DNA of 64,000 bases, taken from NCBI GenBank assembly GCA_910583555.1, contig CAJTXO010000005.1:1-64000 (forward strand), in the 5' to 3' direction. This document shows positions 34,223 to 42,232 of the stretch, piece by piece. This DNA comes from an uncultured Eubacterium sp. (GTDB taxonomy: Bacteria; Bacillota; Clostridia; Lachnospirales; Lachnospiraceae). How positions within the stretch are numbered: the stretch's first letter is position 1; each line of letters begins with the position of its first letter. A model generated the notes under the pieces. The model was not told the origin of the DNA, ran no database searches, and saw only the letters and a list, made by a program, of their open reading frames with translations. A program made the translations under genes and the position numbers.

Positions 34223-37200
34223 TTATTTGACGCGGACTTTCAGCGATGCCTTCTTACCGTTATAGGTTTTTACGGTGATCACCGCATATCCTTTCTTTTT
34301 CGCCGTCACCTTTCCTTCCGGTGAGACGTCCGCGATCGCCCGCTTATTGGATACGTAAGTGAGCGTCTGGCTCGCCGTTCCTTTCGGCAGCCTTACTTTG
34401 ATCTTAAACTTCTTCCCAATCTTCAGCGTCTTATTCCGGGGATTCAGTGTGATCTTTCCCGGCTTTTTCTTTATCGTTACTTTTACGACTGCCTTTTTCC
34501 CATTGGAAGCAGCGATCGTGATCTTACTGATCCCCTGCTTTTTCGCTGTCAGCTTTCCGCTTTGGGTCACTTTCACTTTCGCATTGGAGGCCTTATAAGT
34601 GAGTTTCCTGTCAACGGCGTTTCTCGGGTAGACAGCCGCCTCTAACTGAACTTTCTCCCCGACTCCCAGCGTCAGTTTCTTAGCTGCCACCAGCACACTT
34701 TTTACCTCAACCGGCTTCGCGGTTTCTTCCGGCGTTCCCGTCTGCACCGGTTTTTCCGTTCCCGTCGGTGTGCCCGTTTCCTCTGGTTTTGCAGTTCCAC
34801 TCGGTTTATTCGTCGCTCCCGGCGTTTTCGTAGCGTCTGGTTTCTCCTCCGGTTGCATCGTCTGCACCGGTTTGATCGTCTCGCCAGGTTTTACCGTTAC
34901 TTCTGGTTTATTCGTACTTCCCGGTTTAGTCGTAACTTCTGGCGGCGGTGTTGGTTTGCCTGTCGAACCCGGCTTTGCCGAAACCTCGGGGTTCGTTGTC
35001 GACCCCGGTTTGGTTGTTGCTCCCGGGTTCGTTGTCTGTACCGGTTTTCCTGTCGATCCCGGTTTGGCCGTAGTTTCCGGTTTAGTCGTCTGCACTGGTT
35101 TGCTTGTCGAACCCGGTTTTACCGTAATCTCGGGTTTCGTTGTCGACCCCGGTTTCACCGTACTCTCTGGCTGCATTGTCGAACCCGGTTTTATCGTAAC
35201 CTCTGGTTGCGTTGTAACCTCGGGTTTCGTTGTCGACCCCGGTTGCGCCGTAACCTCTGGTTGTGTCGTCGGCACCGGTCGATCCGTTTCCGCAGGCGCC
35301 GCTGTTCCCTCCGGCGCTTTCGTCTCCTCCGGCTTTTCCGGTTCCATCCCGGCGATCATCCAATCTCTCGCCTCTTTCAGCGAGATCGTACCGTCGTCAA
35401 AGAACTCGATCGGCAGCCAGATATAGCAGACCGGCGCCTGATCTGGCGACATTCCGCCAACACTGTCTCCTATACAGACATACGTGTCCGCTTCCGCCGT
35501 TCTCACATGGAACACAGAACTCGTTTGATTCGGCCTCGGGATGTCCTTGTGCTCGGTACCGTCCCACATGTCCAATGACTTTTGCTCCCATGGTCCGTCA
35601 AAGGAATCCGCTACCGCATATTGTCCGCTGCCCGTATTGACCATATAATATTTTCCATCTCTCTCGAAAATGCCGCCCTCAGTGCTCGAGAGCGCGCCGG
35701 AACTGAACTGAAACACCTGATCCTCTCCTACCGTCCCTGTATAATCGGTGTTCAGCTTCTTTCTGCAAATCTGACCCTGAGTGCCGGAACTGCCATTATA
35801 AACGAGCCAAGCATTCCCCTCACTCTCTTCATACAGATTGATAAATCCCTGATAATTTTTCATTTCAGAATCCGATACTTCCGTAAACGGCCCTGTTATA
35901 CTGTCACTCGTCGCGATCATTGTTCCTCCGCTCGGCGTGGTCGTCGTGCCCCCAGGCATGGACGGCGCGCCTCCTCCGGGCGTGGACGACATGGACATAT
36001 AAGATACCCACATGACATACTGCGTCCCGTTATGAAGGATTTTCGGATGCGCATAGGTGATCCCGTCTTGATTCAGCATAACGCCCTCGTAATGCCAGTT
36101 GTATAGATCCGAGGAACTATAAAGATGGACACCCGGATGTTCGTTCATTACTTCAGGATTCAAGTCATCCACACCGAACCAGTACCACTTTTTCTGTCCG
36201 TTTTCTTCAAACTCGCGGACCTCGCCCCCGCAGGCATATATTTTATTGCCATTCGTATCGTACATCACCCTGCCCGAAAGTCCCGGGATATTTTCGTAAT
36301 TACCCGACGCGCCCGGCCCTTCCGGCTCCACCCCTTCGACATCTTCTAATTTCCAATTGCTCAGATCCCAGAGAGCGATCGTCCTATCATCGAAAAACTT
36401 GATCGGAAGCCAGATATATCTCGGATCACTTCCACCGTTCACACTGTCGCCGACACATACGAGCAGATCAGAATCTCCAGATCTTACGCGGAACACATTA
36501 CTCGTCTGGTTTTTAGATTTAATATCCGTTTTCTCCCTGCCATCCCACATCTGAAGAGTATACTTCGTCCATGTGCCATTCAGCGAATTTGCCGATGCAT
36601 ACTCATTCATGCCGGCATTGACGATATAATATTTTCCGTTCTGCTTAAAGATGCCGCCCTCGGCACTCACAAGCGAATCGCCTGAAAAATTCAGTGGCTG
36701 TATCTCTCCCACCGTCGTCTTATAATCCGCAGACAATTTCGTTTTACAGATCGTAGTGGGCGGCGCGCCGGGCGTACCAGATGTGTTCCCGTAATGGATC
36801 AGATACGCATTTCCCCGCGCCTCTTCATACAGATTGATGAATCCCGAATAGCTGTCTCCCATATCCGGCTGTTCTTCTACCTCGGTAAACTCTCCCGTGA
36901 TGCTTTTGCTGGAAAGAACTTTCGTTGGGCCCGGAACCATATCGTTACCGTAATCGGTGCTGGTGCCTTTTGTGCCGGTTGAAACCCACATCACATATTC
37001 TTCCCCATTGAAAAGCATTTTCGGATGCGCGTAAAGCTCACCCTCTTTCTCATACATAACGCCTTCATATTTCCAATTGTACAGATCCGATGAACTGTAC
37101 AGGTGAATGCCCGGGTGGTTATTCTGCCAGCCTGAGCCTTCATTCAGGTCATCCACCCCGAACCAGTAGTATTTGGTCTCACCGTTTTCTTCAATCTTAT

Positions 37201-37435
37201 GTACCTCTCCGCCACACGTATAGACCCTGTTTCCATCTGTATCGTACAAAATCTCGCCAGACAGTCCGTCGATGGAATCATACGTTTCCACGTTTCCCGT
37301 CCGGGTTTCCTCTGATGCGGCACCAGCCGCCTGTACCGGCACCACCGGTGACAGCAGTAAAGCCGCGCTCAATGTGAGCGCCATCGTTTTTGAAATAACT
37401 TGTTTGAAACTCTTCCTCCTCAAAATTACAGTCAA
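34223..37435 (-). CDS. Secreted tandem GH43-like protein with Thr/Pro repeats and two Big_2 domains
   Basis: ~1070 aa. Signal peptide (~5-36). Two homologous five-blade-propeller-like GH43 modules (~51-370 and ~384-697), each with YDTxGN, CGGEV, YYWFGVDDLN or WYWFGVDDLN, and LYSSSDLYNW. This pattern is nearest to the GH43 subgroups that include exo-1,3-galactanases; substrate uncertain. A long Thr/Lys/Pro linker follows (~697-905, units like TTKPGSTxKPxVT), then two Ig-like domains (~912-1070). No ATG fits: TTG at 37435 sits against AAAGGAG, TTG at 37423 is 12 nt away, and the first ATG (37384) would cut the signal peptide. A debranching role beside the xylanase is inferred. Confidence 0.8.
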   Translation of the reverse strand: MTVILRRKSFKQVISKTMALTLSAALLLSPVVPVQAAGAASEETRTGNVETYDSIDGLSGEILYDTDGNRVYTCGGEVHKIEENGETKYYWFGVDDLNEGSGWQNNHPGIHLYSSSDLYNWKYEGVMYEKEGELYAHPKMLFNGEEYVMWVSTGTKGTSTDYGNDMVPGPTKVLSSKSITGEFTEVEEQPDMGDSYSGFINLYEEARGNAYLIHYGNTSGTPGAPPTTICKTKLSADYKTTVGEIQPLNFSGDSLVSAEGGIFKQNGKYYIVNAGMNEYASANSLNGTWTKYTLQMWDGREKTDIKSKNQTSNVFRVRSGDSDLLVCVGDSVNGGSDPRYIWLPIKFFDDRTIALWDLSNWKLEDVEGVEPEGPGASGNYENIPGLSGRVMYDTNGNKIYACGGEVREFEENGQKKWYWFGVDDLNPEVMNEHPGVHLYSSSDLYNWHYEGVMLNQDGITYAHPKILHNGTQYVMWVSYMSMSSTPGGGAPSMPGGTTTTPSGGTMIATSDSITGPFTEVSDSEMKNYQGFINLYEESEGNAWLVYNGSSGTQGQICRKKLNTDYTGTVGEDQVFQFSSGALSSTEGGIFERDGKYYMVNTGSGQYAVADSFDGPWEQKSLDMWDGTEHKDIPRPNQTSSVFHVRTAEADTYVCIGDSVGGMSPDQAPVCYIWLPIEFFDDGTISLKEARDWMIAGMEPEKPEETKAPEGTAAPAETDRPVPTTQPEVTAQPGSTTKPEVTTQPEVTIKPGSTMQPESTVKPGSTTKPEITVKPGSTSKPVQTTKPETTAKPGSTGKPVQTTNPGATTKPGSTTNPEVSAKPGSTGKPTPPPEVTTKPGSTNKPEVTVKPGETIKPVQTMQPEEKPDATKTPGATNKPSGTAKPEETGTPTGTEKPVQTGTPEETAKPVEVKSVLVAAKKLTLGVGEKVQLEAAVYPRNAVDRKLTYKASNAKVKVTQSGKLTAKKQGISKITIAASNGKKAVVKVTIKKKPGKITLNPRNKTLKIGKKFKIKVRLPKGTASQTLTYVSNKRAIADVSPEGKVTAKKKGYAVITVKTYNGKKASLKVRVK
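34690..35340 (-). repeat. Coding Thr/Pro/Lys repeat tract
   Basis: Irregular tandem units of ~24-33 bp encode TTKPGST, VTTQPE and VQTTKPE type motifs in the GH43 protein, a flexible and probably length-variable linker between the catalytic and Ig-like parts. Confidence 0.7.
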
Positions 37436-37672
37436 CTCCTTTCGACCAATTTGATTCCGGCAACTCCGGCTATAGTTCCCACTTTCAGGAAACGCCGGAG
37501 CACATCCGTTATTTTACCAAATATATATCAATTTTTTCCTGTTCTGTCAAGAGAAAATCATTTTTTTGATGATAACACTTGACAAGATCCATTTTTCAGT
37601 GTATCATTGCATTAAACAGTCAATACATTAACACAATAATACACCTGACATTAACAGAAAGGAGGTTGAGAC

Positions 37673-38047
37673 ATGCTATGGGAACTGACGAATGACAGAC
37701 CCCTGTATATCCAGTTGATCGAACACATCAAGCTGTTGATCCTTTCCGGCGAATACGAACCGGGCCAGCAATTTCCGTCCGTCCGTGAACTCGCCCTGAC
37801 TGCCAGCGTAAATCCAAACACGATGCAGCGGGCCCTTTCCGAACTGGAGCGGGAAGGTCTTCTCATCAACGAGCGGACGAACGGCAGGCGGATCACGGAA
37901 AATGCTTCGATGATCGAAGCCATGAGAGAAGCGCTCGCGCTCTCTAAACTGTGCCGTCTAAAGCAAGAACTGAAACAACTCGGCATGGCTGGCGACGAGC
38001 CGATTGATTTCATCCGCTCGCATTGGGATTCCTGCGACATAAACTAG
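37673..38047 (+). CDS. GntR-family regulator, YtrA type
   Basis: 124 aa, far shorter than usual GntR proteins but normal for the YtrA subfamily: a winged-helix DNA-binding domain (PLYIQLIEHIKLLILSGEY, FPSVRELALTASVNPNTMQR) with a short helical tail for dimerisation. Members repress the adjacent ABC transporter operon, often in response to cell-wall stress. GAAAGGAGG precedes the ATG. It is first in an operon with the ABC ATPase and permease and is divergent from the GH43 gene. Confidence 0.9.
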   Translation: MLWELTNDRPLYIQLIEHIKLLILSGEYEPGQQFPSVRELALTASVNPNTMQRALSELEREGLLINERTNGRRITENASMIEAMREALALSKLCRLKQELKQLGMAGDEPIDFIRSHWDSCDIN

Positions 38048-38074
38048 CAATATTTTCAGATGGAGGATTATTTT

Positions 38075-38770
38075 ATGATACTATTAGAAACGAAAGGACT
38101 GTCAAAAAAATTTGGCGGCCGCACCGCCCTTCAGGATGTGAACCTCTCCCTGGAATGCGGCAGGATCGTCGGCCTTCTCGGCCCAAACGGAAGCGGGAAA
38201 ACGACGCTCCTCAAACTGCTGAACGGACTGCTCGTCCCGACGAGCGGCCAGATCACAATCGGAGGATACGAACCGGGCGTTGTGACCAAACAGCACATTT
38301 CCTATCTCCCGGACAGCAACTATTTCCCGAAATGGATGAAGGTCTCAGAACTGCTCACCTACTTTTCCGACTTCTTCGGCGACTTCGACAGGGAAAAAGC
38401 GATCTACATGTTAAATAACCTGAACTTGTCGACCGATATGAAACTCGCCCACATGTCGAAAGGAACGCTCGAAAAAGTACAGCTCGTGCTGGCGATGAGC
38501 CGGAAGGCGAACCTGTACTGCCTCGACGAGCCGATCGGCGGCGTCGATCCCGCCACGAGGGATTATATCCTGAATACGATCGTCGGAAATTATTGTGAAA
38601 ATTCCACCGTCATCATTTCGACCCATCTCATCGCGGACGTGGAAAATGTACTTGACGAAGTCATTTTCCTGCAGGACGGCCAGGTCCGCCTGCACTCGAG
38701 TGTCGATGAGATCCGGGAAAAAGAAAACAAATCGGTAGACGCACTTTTCAGGGAGGTGTTCAAATGTTAA
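38075..38770 (+). CDS. ABC transporter ATP-binding protein
   Basis: ~231 aa from the ATG at 38075, which has TGGAGG upstream. Walker A GPNGSGKTT, signature MSKGTLEKVQL (a variant of LSGGQ), Walker B YCLDEPIGGVDPATR, and the switch His in ISTHLIAD. It powers the membrane partner encoded next; the substrate is unknown. It lies 28 nt after the GntR gene and overlaps the permease gene by 7 nt. Confidence 0.9.
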   Translation: MILLETKGLSKKFGGRTALQDVNLSLECGRIVGLLGPNGSGKTTLLKLLNGLLVPTSGQITIGGYEPGVVTKQHISYLPDSNYFPKWMKVSELLTYFSDFFGDFDREKAIYMLNNLNLSTDMKLAHMSKGTLEKVQLVLAMSRKANLYCLDEPIGGVDPATRDYILNTIVGNYCENSTVIISTHLIADVENVLDEVIFLQDGQVRLHSSVDEIREKENKSVDALFREVFKC

Positions 38771-39552
38771 CAAAATTAATGAAACATGAATTAAAAGCCA
38801 CGTACCGTACATTCCTGCCCATCTACATCGGGCTCGCCGCCATAACCGCCCTTGCCGCCATCGGCACACAGGTCATGCGGAATTTCAACAATCCGATCCT
38901 CGAGATCGCCCTCGGCTTTGGCATTATCATTGTCGCACTCAGCTACGTTTTCGTATTCATATCGCCGTACATTTTCCTCTCCCTGCGGTTCTACCGGACG
39001 ACCGCCACACGGGAGGCGTACCTCACGTTTACCGTACCGGCTGATATGAAAACCATACTGTTCGCCAAATTCACCATTTCATTCCTTTGGACGATACTGA
39101 CCTCTCTCTTATGGCTCATATCCTTCCTGATCTTTATGGAATGCATATCGGACAACTTTATAAACCTGGGGGATCTCTTCTCTGAAAACGAAACGCTCCT
39201 CTACCAGATCCTCTCCGTGGCCGCCGGCTTCGCCAATAACATTTTGATGATCTTCACCGCCATCTGCCTGAGCCAGCTCGTGCGCGACCACCGCGTCATC
39301 GCTTCGATTGCTTTTTACGCGGCCCTTTACACCGTACAGCAGATCATAAGCATCATCGCGCTGCTCCCGTTCATGATCCGCACAGTTGACATCATTTCTC
39401 TGGCAGAAACGAGCGAGGTATCCGTACAGAATGAGCTGCTGGGCGAGCAGCTGCCGGTCTACCTGCTGACAATCGGCCTGACGCTGGGAATGTCGGTTGC
39501 TATGTTCTTTTTGTCGAATCATATATTGAAGAAGAAGTTGAATTTGATCTAG
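38764..39552 (+). CDS. ABC transporter permease, six-helix type
   Basis: 262 aa with about six hydrophobic segments (for example residues 19-35, 45-75, 95-125, 145-165, 175-200 and 232-255). It has no binding-protein partner, so export or stress sensing is more likely than uptake. It is the third gene of the GntR-ABC operon. A palindromic element begins about 10 nt after its stop. Confidence 0.8.
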   Translation: MLTKLMKHELKATYRTFLPIYIGLAAITALAAIGTQVMRNFNNPILEIALGFGIIIVALSYVFVFISPYIFLSLRFYRTTATREAYLTFTVPADMKTILFAKFTISFLWTILTSLLWLISFLIFMECISDNFINLGDLFSENETLLYQILSVAAGFANNILMIFTAICLSQLVRDHRVIASIAFYAALYTVQQIISIIALLPFMIRTVDIISLAETSEVSVQNELLGEQLPVYLLTIGLTLGMSVAMFFLSNHILKKKLNLI

Positions 39553-39561
39553 GGAAAGTCC

Positions 39562-39717
39562 GCAAACTCCCGTGTTCTGTTCCTGTTCGAACCCCGCTTG
39601 CGCTAATAAATGCGTAGCGGTACTAAGGCTGCATCGCGCGCATGGCGCACGATAGACGCAGCCTAAGGACCGACGCATTTATAAGGGTTCTCACAGGAAC
39701 AGAACACGGGAGTTTGC
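39562..39717. repeat. Arm-variable palindromic element, copy 1
   Basis: Perfect 25-bp inverted arms (39562-39586 and 39693-39717; GCAAACTCCCGTGTTC... and its complement) enclose a second palindrome, the core at 39606-39683: ATAAATGCGTAGCGG...CATCGCGCG-CATG-GCGC...CCGACGCATTTAT. The core recurs at 40607-40685 in inverted orientation, but there the 25-bp arms are different. AGTCCGC just before the left arm and TTCGGCT just after the right arm are common to both copies. No ORF and no T-run. Confidence 0.85.
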
Positions 39718-39895
39718 TGCTCTTTCGGCTAGATTAGCGGGGAAGAGAGAGGGGGAGTTTTCAGTTTATAGGGGGGGATTATTTCTGTAGATGATGGTAT
39801 TTTAGGATGCTATCTTTATGTTTTTTGTTTTCTTATTATGTTATCCGTGTTTATACGTGGCAAAATGTAGTAAGGATGGGAAAGGTGTTACATAG

Positions 39896-40091
39896 ATGCC
39901 AATAGCATCGAGAGAAAAGTGGAAATACCTTAAAAAGAACAGTTTTAAAACCATCCGTCAAGATGGTTCTTATATAAAATATAAAATTAAAAAAAGAAAC
40001 AAACTGGTTAACAAGTAATCATTCCTTATCATTGTACCGACTAAAGAACGGTCTGGAACAGACAATACTTAAACAATCAGGTCTTTTATAA
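39896..40091 (+). pseudogene. hicA: hicA toxin remnant (two frameshifts)
   Basis: Three frames together spell a HicA mRNA-interferase: frame 1 MPIASREKWKYLKKNSFKTI then RQDGSYIKYK to a TAA at 40016; frame 2 VIIPYHCTD; frame 3 LKNGLEQTILKQSGLL with stop at 40089-40091. GS-x-x-K/Y, PYH and LKxGLxxxILKQxGL are HicA landmarks. Two single-base deletions explain the breaks (near 40015 and 40040). The catalytic-His position is present in sequence (DGSYIKY has Tyr instead of the usual His), so it was probably inactive or decaying. It sits 29 nt before hicB. Confidence 0.75.
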
Positions 40092-40120
40092 CACTACCAA
40101 AAAATCAGGAGGTTTCATTT

Positions 40121-40627
40121 ATGAATAAATTATTTTACCTCGCTCTATTCCACACCGCAGAAGAAGGTGGTTTTTGGATCACCTTCCCCGATTTCCCTAA
40201 ATGCCTAACCCAAGGCGAAACTCTGGATGAAGCCTATGATATGGCAGTAGCCTCCCTGGGCCTTTGCATTACAGACCTCTTGAAAGAAGAACCCCCTCTC
40301 CCACCCCCATCCTCCCCATCAGACATCACAGTTACCCCAAACGCCATCATTCTCGTAATAAAATTCAATCTCGAAAAATACCAACGCAAACACAACTCAA
40401 AAGCCAAAAAAACACTAAGCATACCTGAATGGCTGAACGAGGAAACTTTGGCCCTCAACATACCCTTCTCAGCCGTCCTCCATGAAGCCCTCATCCCAAA
40501 AATCAAACCCCCCCACCCCACACACCTCCCCCCTCTTCCTCAATTTTACCTACGGGGCCTGCCAGGAATGCAGCCGAAGTCCGGGAAATGCTGCCATTCG
40601 GGCCCTTATAAATGCGTCGGTCCTTAG
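40121..40627 (+). CDS. hicB: HicB-family antitoxin with element-derived C-terminal tail
   Basis: 168 aa. Residues 1-60 are a HicB RNase-H-like partial domain (LFYLALFHTAEEGGFWITFP then DFPKCLTQGETLDEAYD). Residues ~85-128 contain the DNA-binding helix region seen in long HicB proteins (HNSKAKKTLSIPEWLNEETL). The normal end is near residue ~128 (EALIPKI). After that the frame runs through a C-rich stretch and 47 nt into the palindromic element, giving an unrelated ~40-aa tail. RBS AGGAGG. With hicA broken it is an orphan antitoxin. Confidence 0.75.
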   Translation: MNKLFYLALFHTAEEGGFWITFPDFPKCLTQGETLDEAYDMAVASLGLCITDLLKEEPPLPPPSSPSDITVTPNAIILVIKFNLEKYQRKHNSKAKKTLSIPEWLNEETLALNIPFSAVLHEALIPKIKPPHPTHLPPLPQFYLRGLPGMQPKSGKCCHSGPYKCVGP

Positions 40628-40722
40628 GCTGCGTCTATCGCGCGCTCACGCGCGATGCAGCCTTAGTACCGCTACGCATTTATCAGCGAGAGCGGAGGGC
40701 CCGAATGGCAGCATTTCCCGGA
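40580..40722. repeat. Arm-variable palindromic element, copy 2 (inverted relative to copy 1)
   Basis: Perfect inverted arms of 26 bp (40580-40605 and 40697-40722; CCGGGAAATGCTGCC... and its complement) enclose the same core as copy 1 (ATAAATGCGTCGG...CGCGCGCTCACGCGCG...CTACGCATTTAT, 40607-40685) in opposite orientation. The arm sequence shares nothing with copy 1. It lies 25 nt after the PBP stop on one strand and overlaps the 3' end of hicB on the other. Confidence 0.85.
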
Positions 40723-40747
40723 ATTTGGCGGACTCCCTGCCCCCCCG

Positions 40748-42232
40748 TCACCCCAAATACCCCCCAAAGATCTCCCTAGCGATCGGCACCGCATACGCGC
40801 TTCCCGTTCCTGCCCCCTCTACTATGATACTGACGGCCAGGCTCTTGCCGCCTTTCTGGGCGTATCCGACAAACCAGGCGTGCGAATCGGACGATCCCTC
40901 TTTAAACTGGGCAGAACCTGTTTTTCCGCCGGCGCGGTAGTTTGAAGAATTGAGGGCCGTGGCGGTTCCAGTTTCTACGGTTTCCCTCATATAACGTTTT
41001 AACAGCTTTGCCTCCTGTTCGGAGAGCGGCGTGGATACGGGCTGGGGATCAAAATGCTGTATTTCATTTCCGGATGTGTCCTCGACGCGGTCTACGAGGT
41101 AGGGTTTCATCAGCGTGCCGCCGTTGACGGCGGCGCATACGAGAAGGATGTTCTGCAGCGGCGTCGTCAGCGTTGTGCCCTGTCCGATCGCCATCTGCAT
41201 GATATCGCCGGAGGCGTCGGACGGTGACGCGGAGAAGTTGGCGGTTTTCTGCTCCAGTTTGTCGAGCGGGAGAGCTTTGTTATAGTAGAAAGATTCGCAC
41301 AGTTTCGTCCATTTCGCGGCGTCGAGGCCGACTCCGATCTGCGCGAACGCGGCGTTGCACGATTTGGCGAACGCGCGGGTGAGGCCGACTTTTCCGTGGA
41401 CCTCGTTGCCATAACACTTGATCGCGTCGCGGCCCGCTCCGATCTTTCCTTTGCACTTGTATTGAAACGAGTCGTAATTTTCATTTTCCCTGATATATTG
41501 TAATAACGTGTATAATTTGAACGTGGAGCCGGGCGGGTACAGGCCCTGTGTTGCCCGGTTGTAAAGGGGGGAGCTGTCCTCAGATTCATCGATCAGCTTC
41601 TCCCACATCACGCCTATGGTGTTCGGGTTGTATGTCGGCTTTGACACCATAGCCAGTATTTTTCCCGTCTCCGGTTCCATGACGACGACCGCTCCCCGGT
41701 GGCTGCCGAGCGCGTCGCTCGCGATCTGGGAAAGTTTTACATTCAGTGTCGTCACGATATTATTGCCGGGATTTTTTTCTCCTTTAAATTCATTGAGAAT
41801 GCCGGTAAGCGGGTTGATCGCGGTCGTGAGCATCGTATAGCCCTCCGATGCCTCCAGACCGGTCCTGCCCTGCGACGTGCGGCCGACCGTGTGGGCGAAC
41901 AGGCCGCTGTACGGATAGCTGCGCCGCTCCGTTCCGTCGTCGTTCGTCACCGTCTCAGCCAGCACTTTGCCGCGGTCGGATAAAATACTGCCTTTTTTGA
42001 TGCGCTCGGCTAGAAGGTCCTGCCGCTTATTCTGGGGATTGTTTAGGATCTGGTCGGTATCACCGGACAAAAACCAGATCACATACCCGGCCATCAATAC
42101 AAAAAGAATCATAAAAAAATACGTCACCGCGGCCATCTCCCAGTTCATGCGCTTTCTTCTCAAAAGCTCATGATCCTCTTTTATTCTTTTTCTTCCTTCG
42201 CTTTTTATCTCCACTCGGTTCTTCTTCCCCAT
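40748..42232 (-). CDS. Class B penicillin-binding protein (peptidoglycan transpeptidase)
   Basis: ~494 aa from the ATG at 42232 (MGKKNRVEIK; GAGAGGTGG upstream). This start overlaps ftsW/rodA by 65 nt; a later ATG at 42148 would avoid the overlap. Short basic N-terminus, one membrane helix (AAVTYFFMILFVLMAGYVIW), a small dimerisation domain, then the transpeptidase with SxxK in PPGSTFK (Ser236), SCN and KTGSAQ. It cross-links peptidoglycan with the SEDS partner encoded just upstream, in elongation, division or sporulation; which one cannot be decided. A palindromic element lies right after the stop. Confidence 0.9.
   Translation of the reverse strand: MGKKNRVEIKSEGRKRIKEDHELLRRKRMNWEMAAVTYFFMILFVLMAGYVIWFLSGDTDQILNNPQNKRQDLLAERIKKGSILSDRGKVLAETVTNDDGTERRSYPYSGLFAHTVGRTSQGRTGLEASEGYTMLTTAINPLTGILNEFKGEKNPGNNIVTTLNVKLSQIASDALGSHRGAVVVMEPETGKILAMVSKPTYNPNTIGVMWEKLIDESEDSSPLYNRATQGLYPPGSTFKLYTLLQYIRENENYDSFQYKCKGKIGAGRDAIKCYGNEVHGKVGLTRAFAKSCNAAFAQIGVGLDAAKWTKLCESFYYNKALPLDKLEQKTANFSASPSDASGDIMQMAIGQGTTLTTPLQNILLVCAAVNGGTLMKPYLVDRVEDTSGNEIQHFDPQPVSTPLSEQEAKLLKRYMRETVETGTATALNSSNYRAGGKTGSAQFKEGSSDSHAWFVGYAQKGGKSLAVSIIVEGAGTGSAYAVPIAREIFGGYLG

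Noticed and set aside
33978..34265. 95-codon plus-strand ORF with hydrophobic N-terminus
   Set aside because: It covers the nifJ promoter and the GH43 terminator and has no ribosome binding site.
39562..40722. Retron or group II intron explanation for the palindromic element
   Set aside because: No reverse transcriptase or maturase gene in the window, and the arms do not resemble intron domains V/VI.
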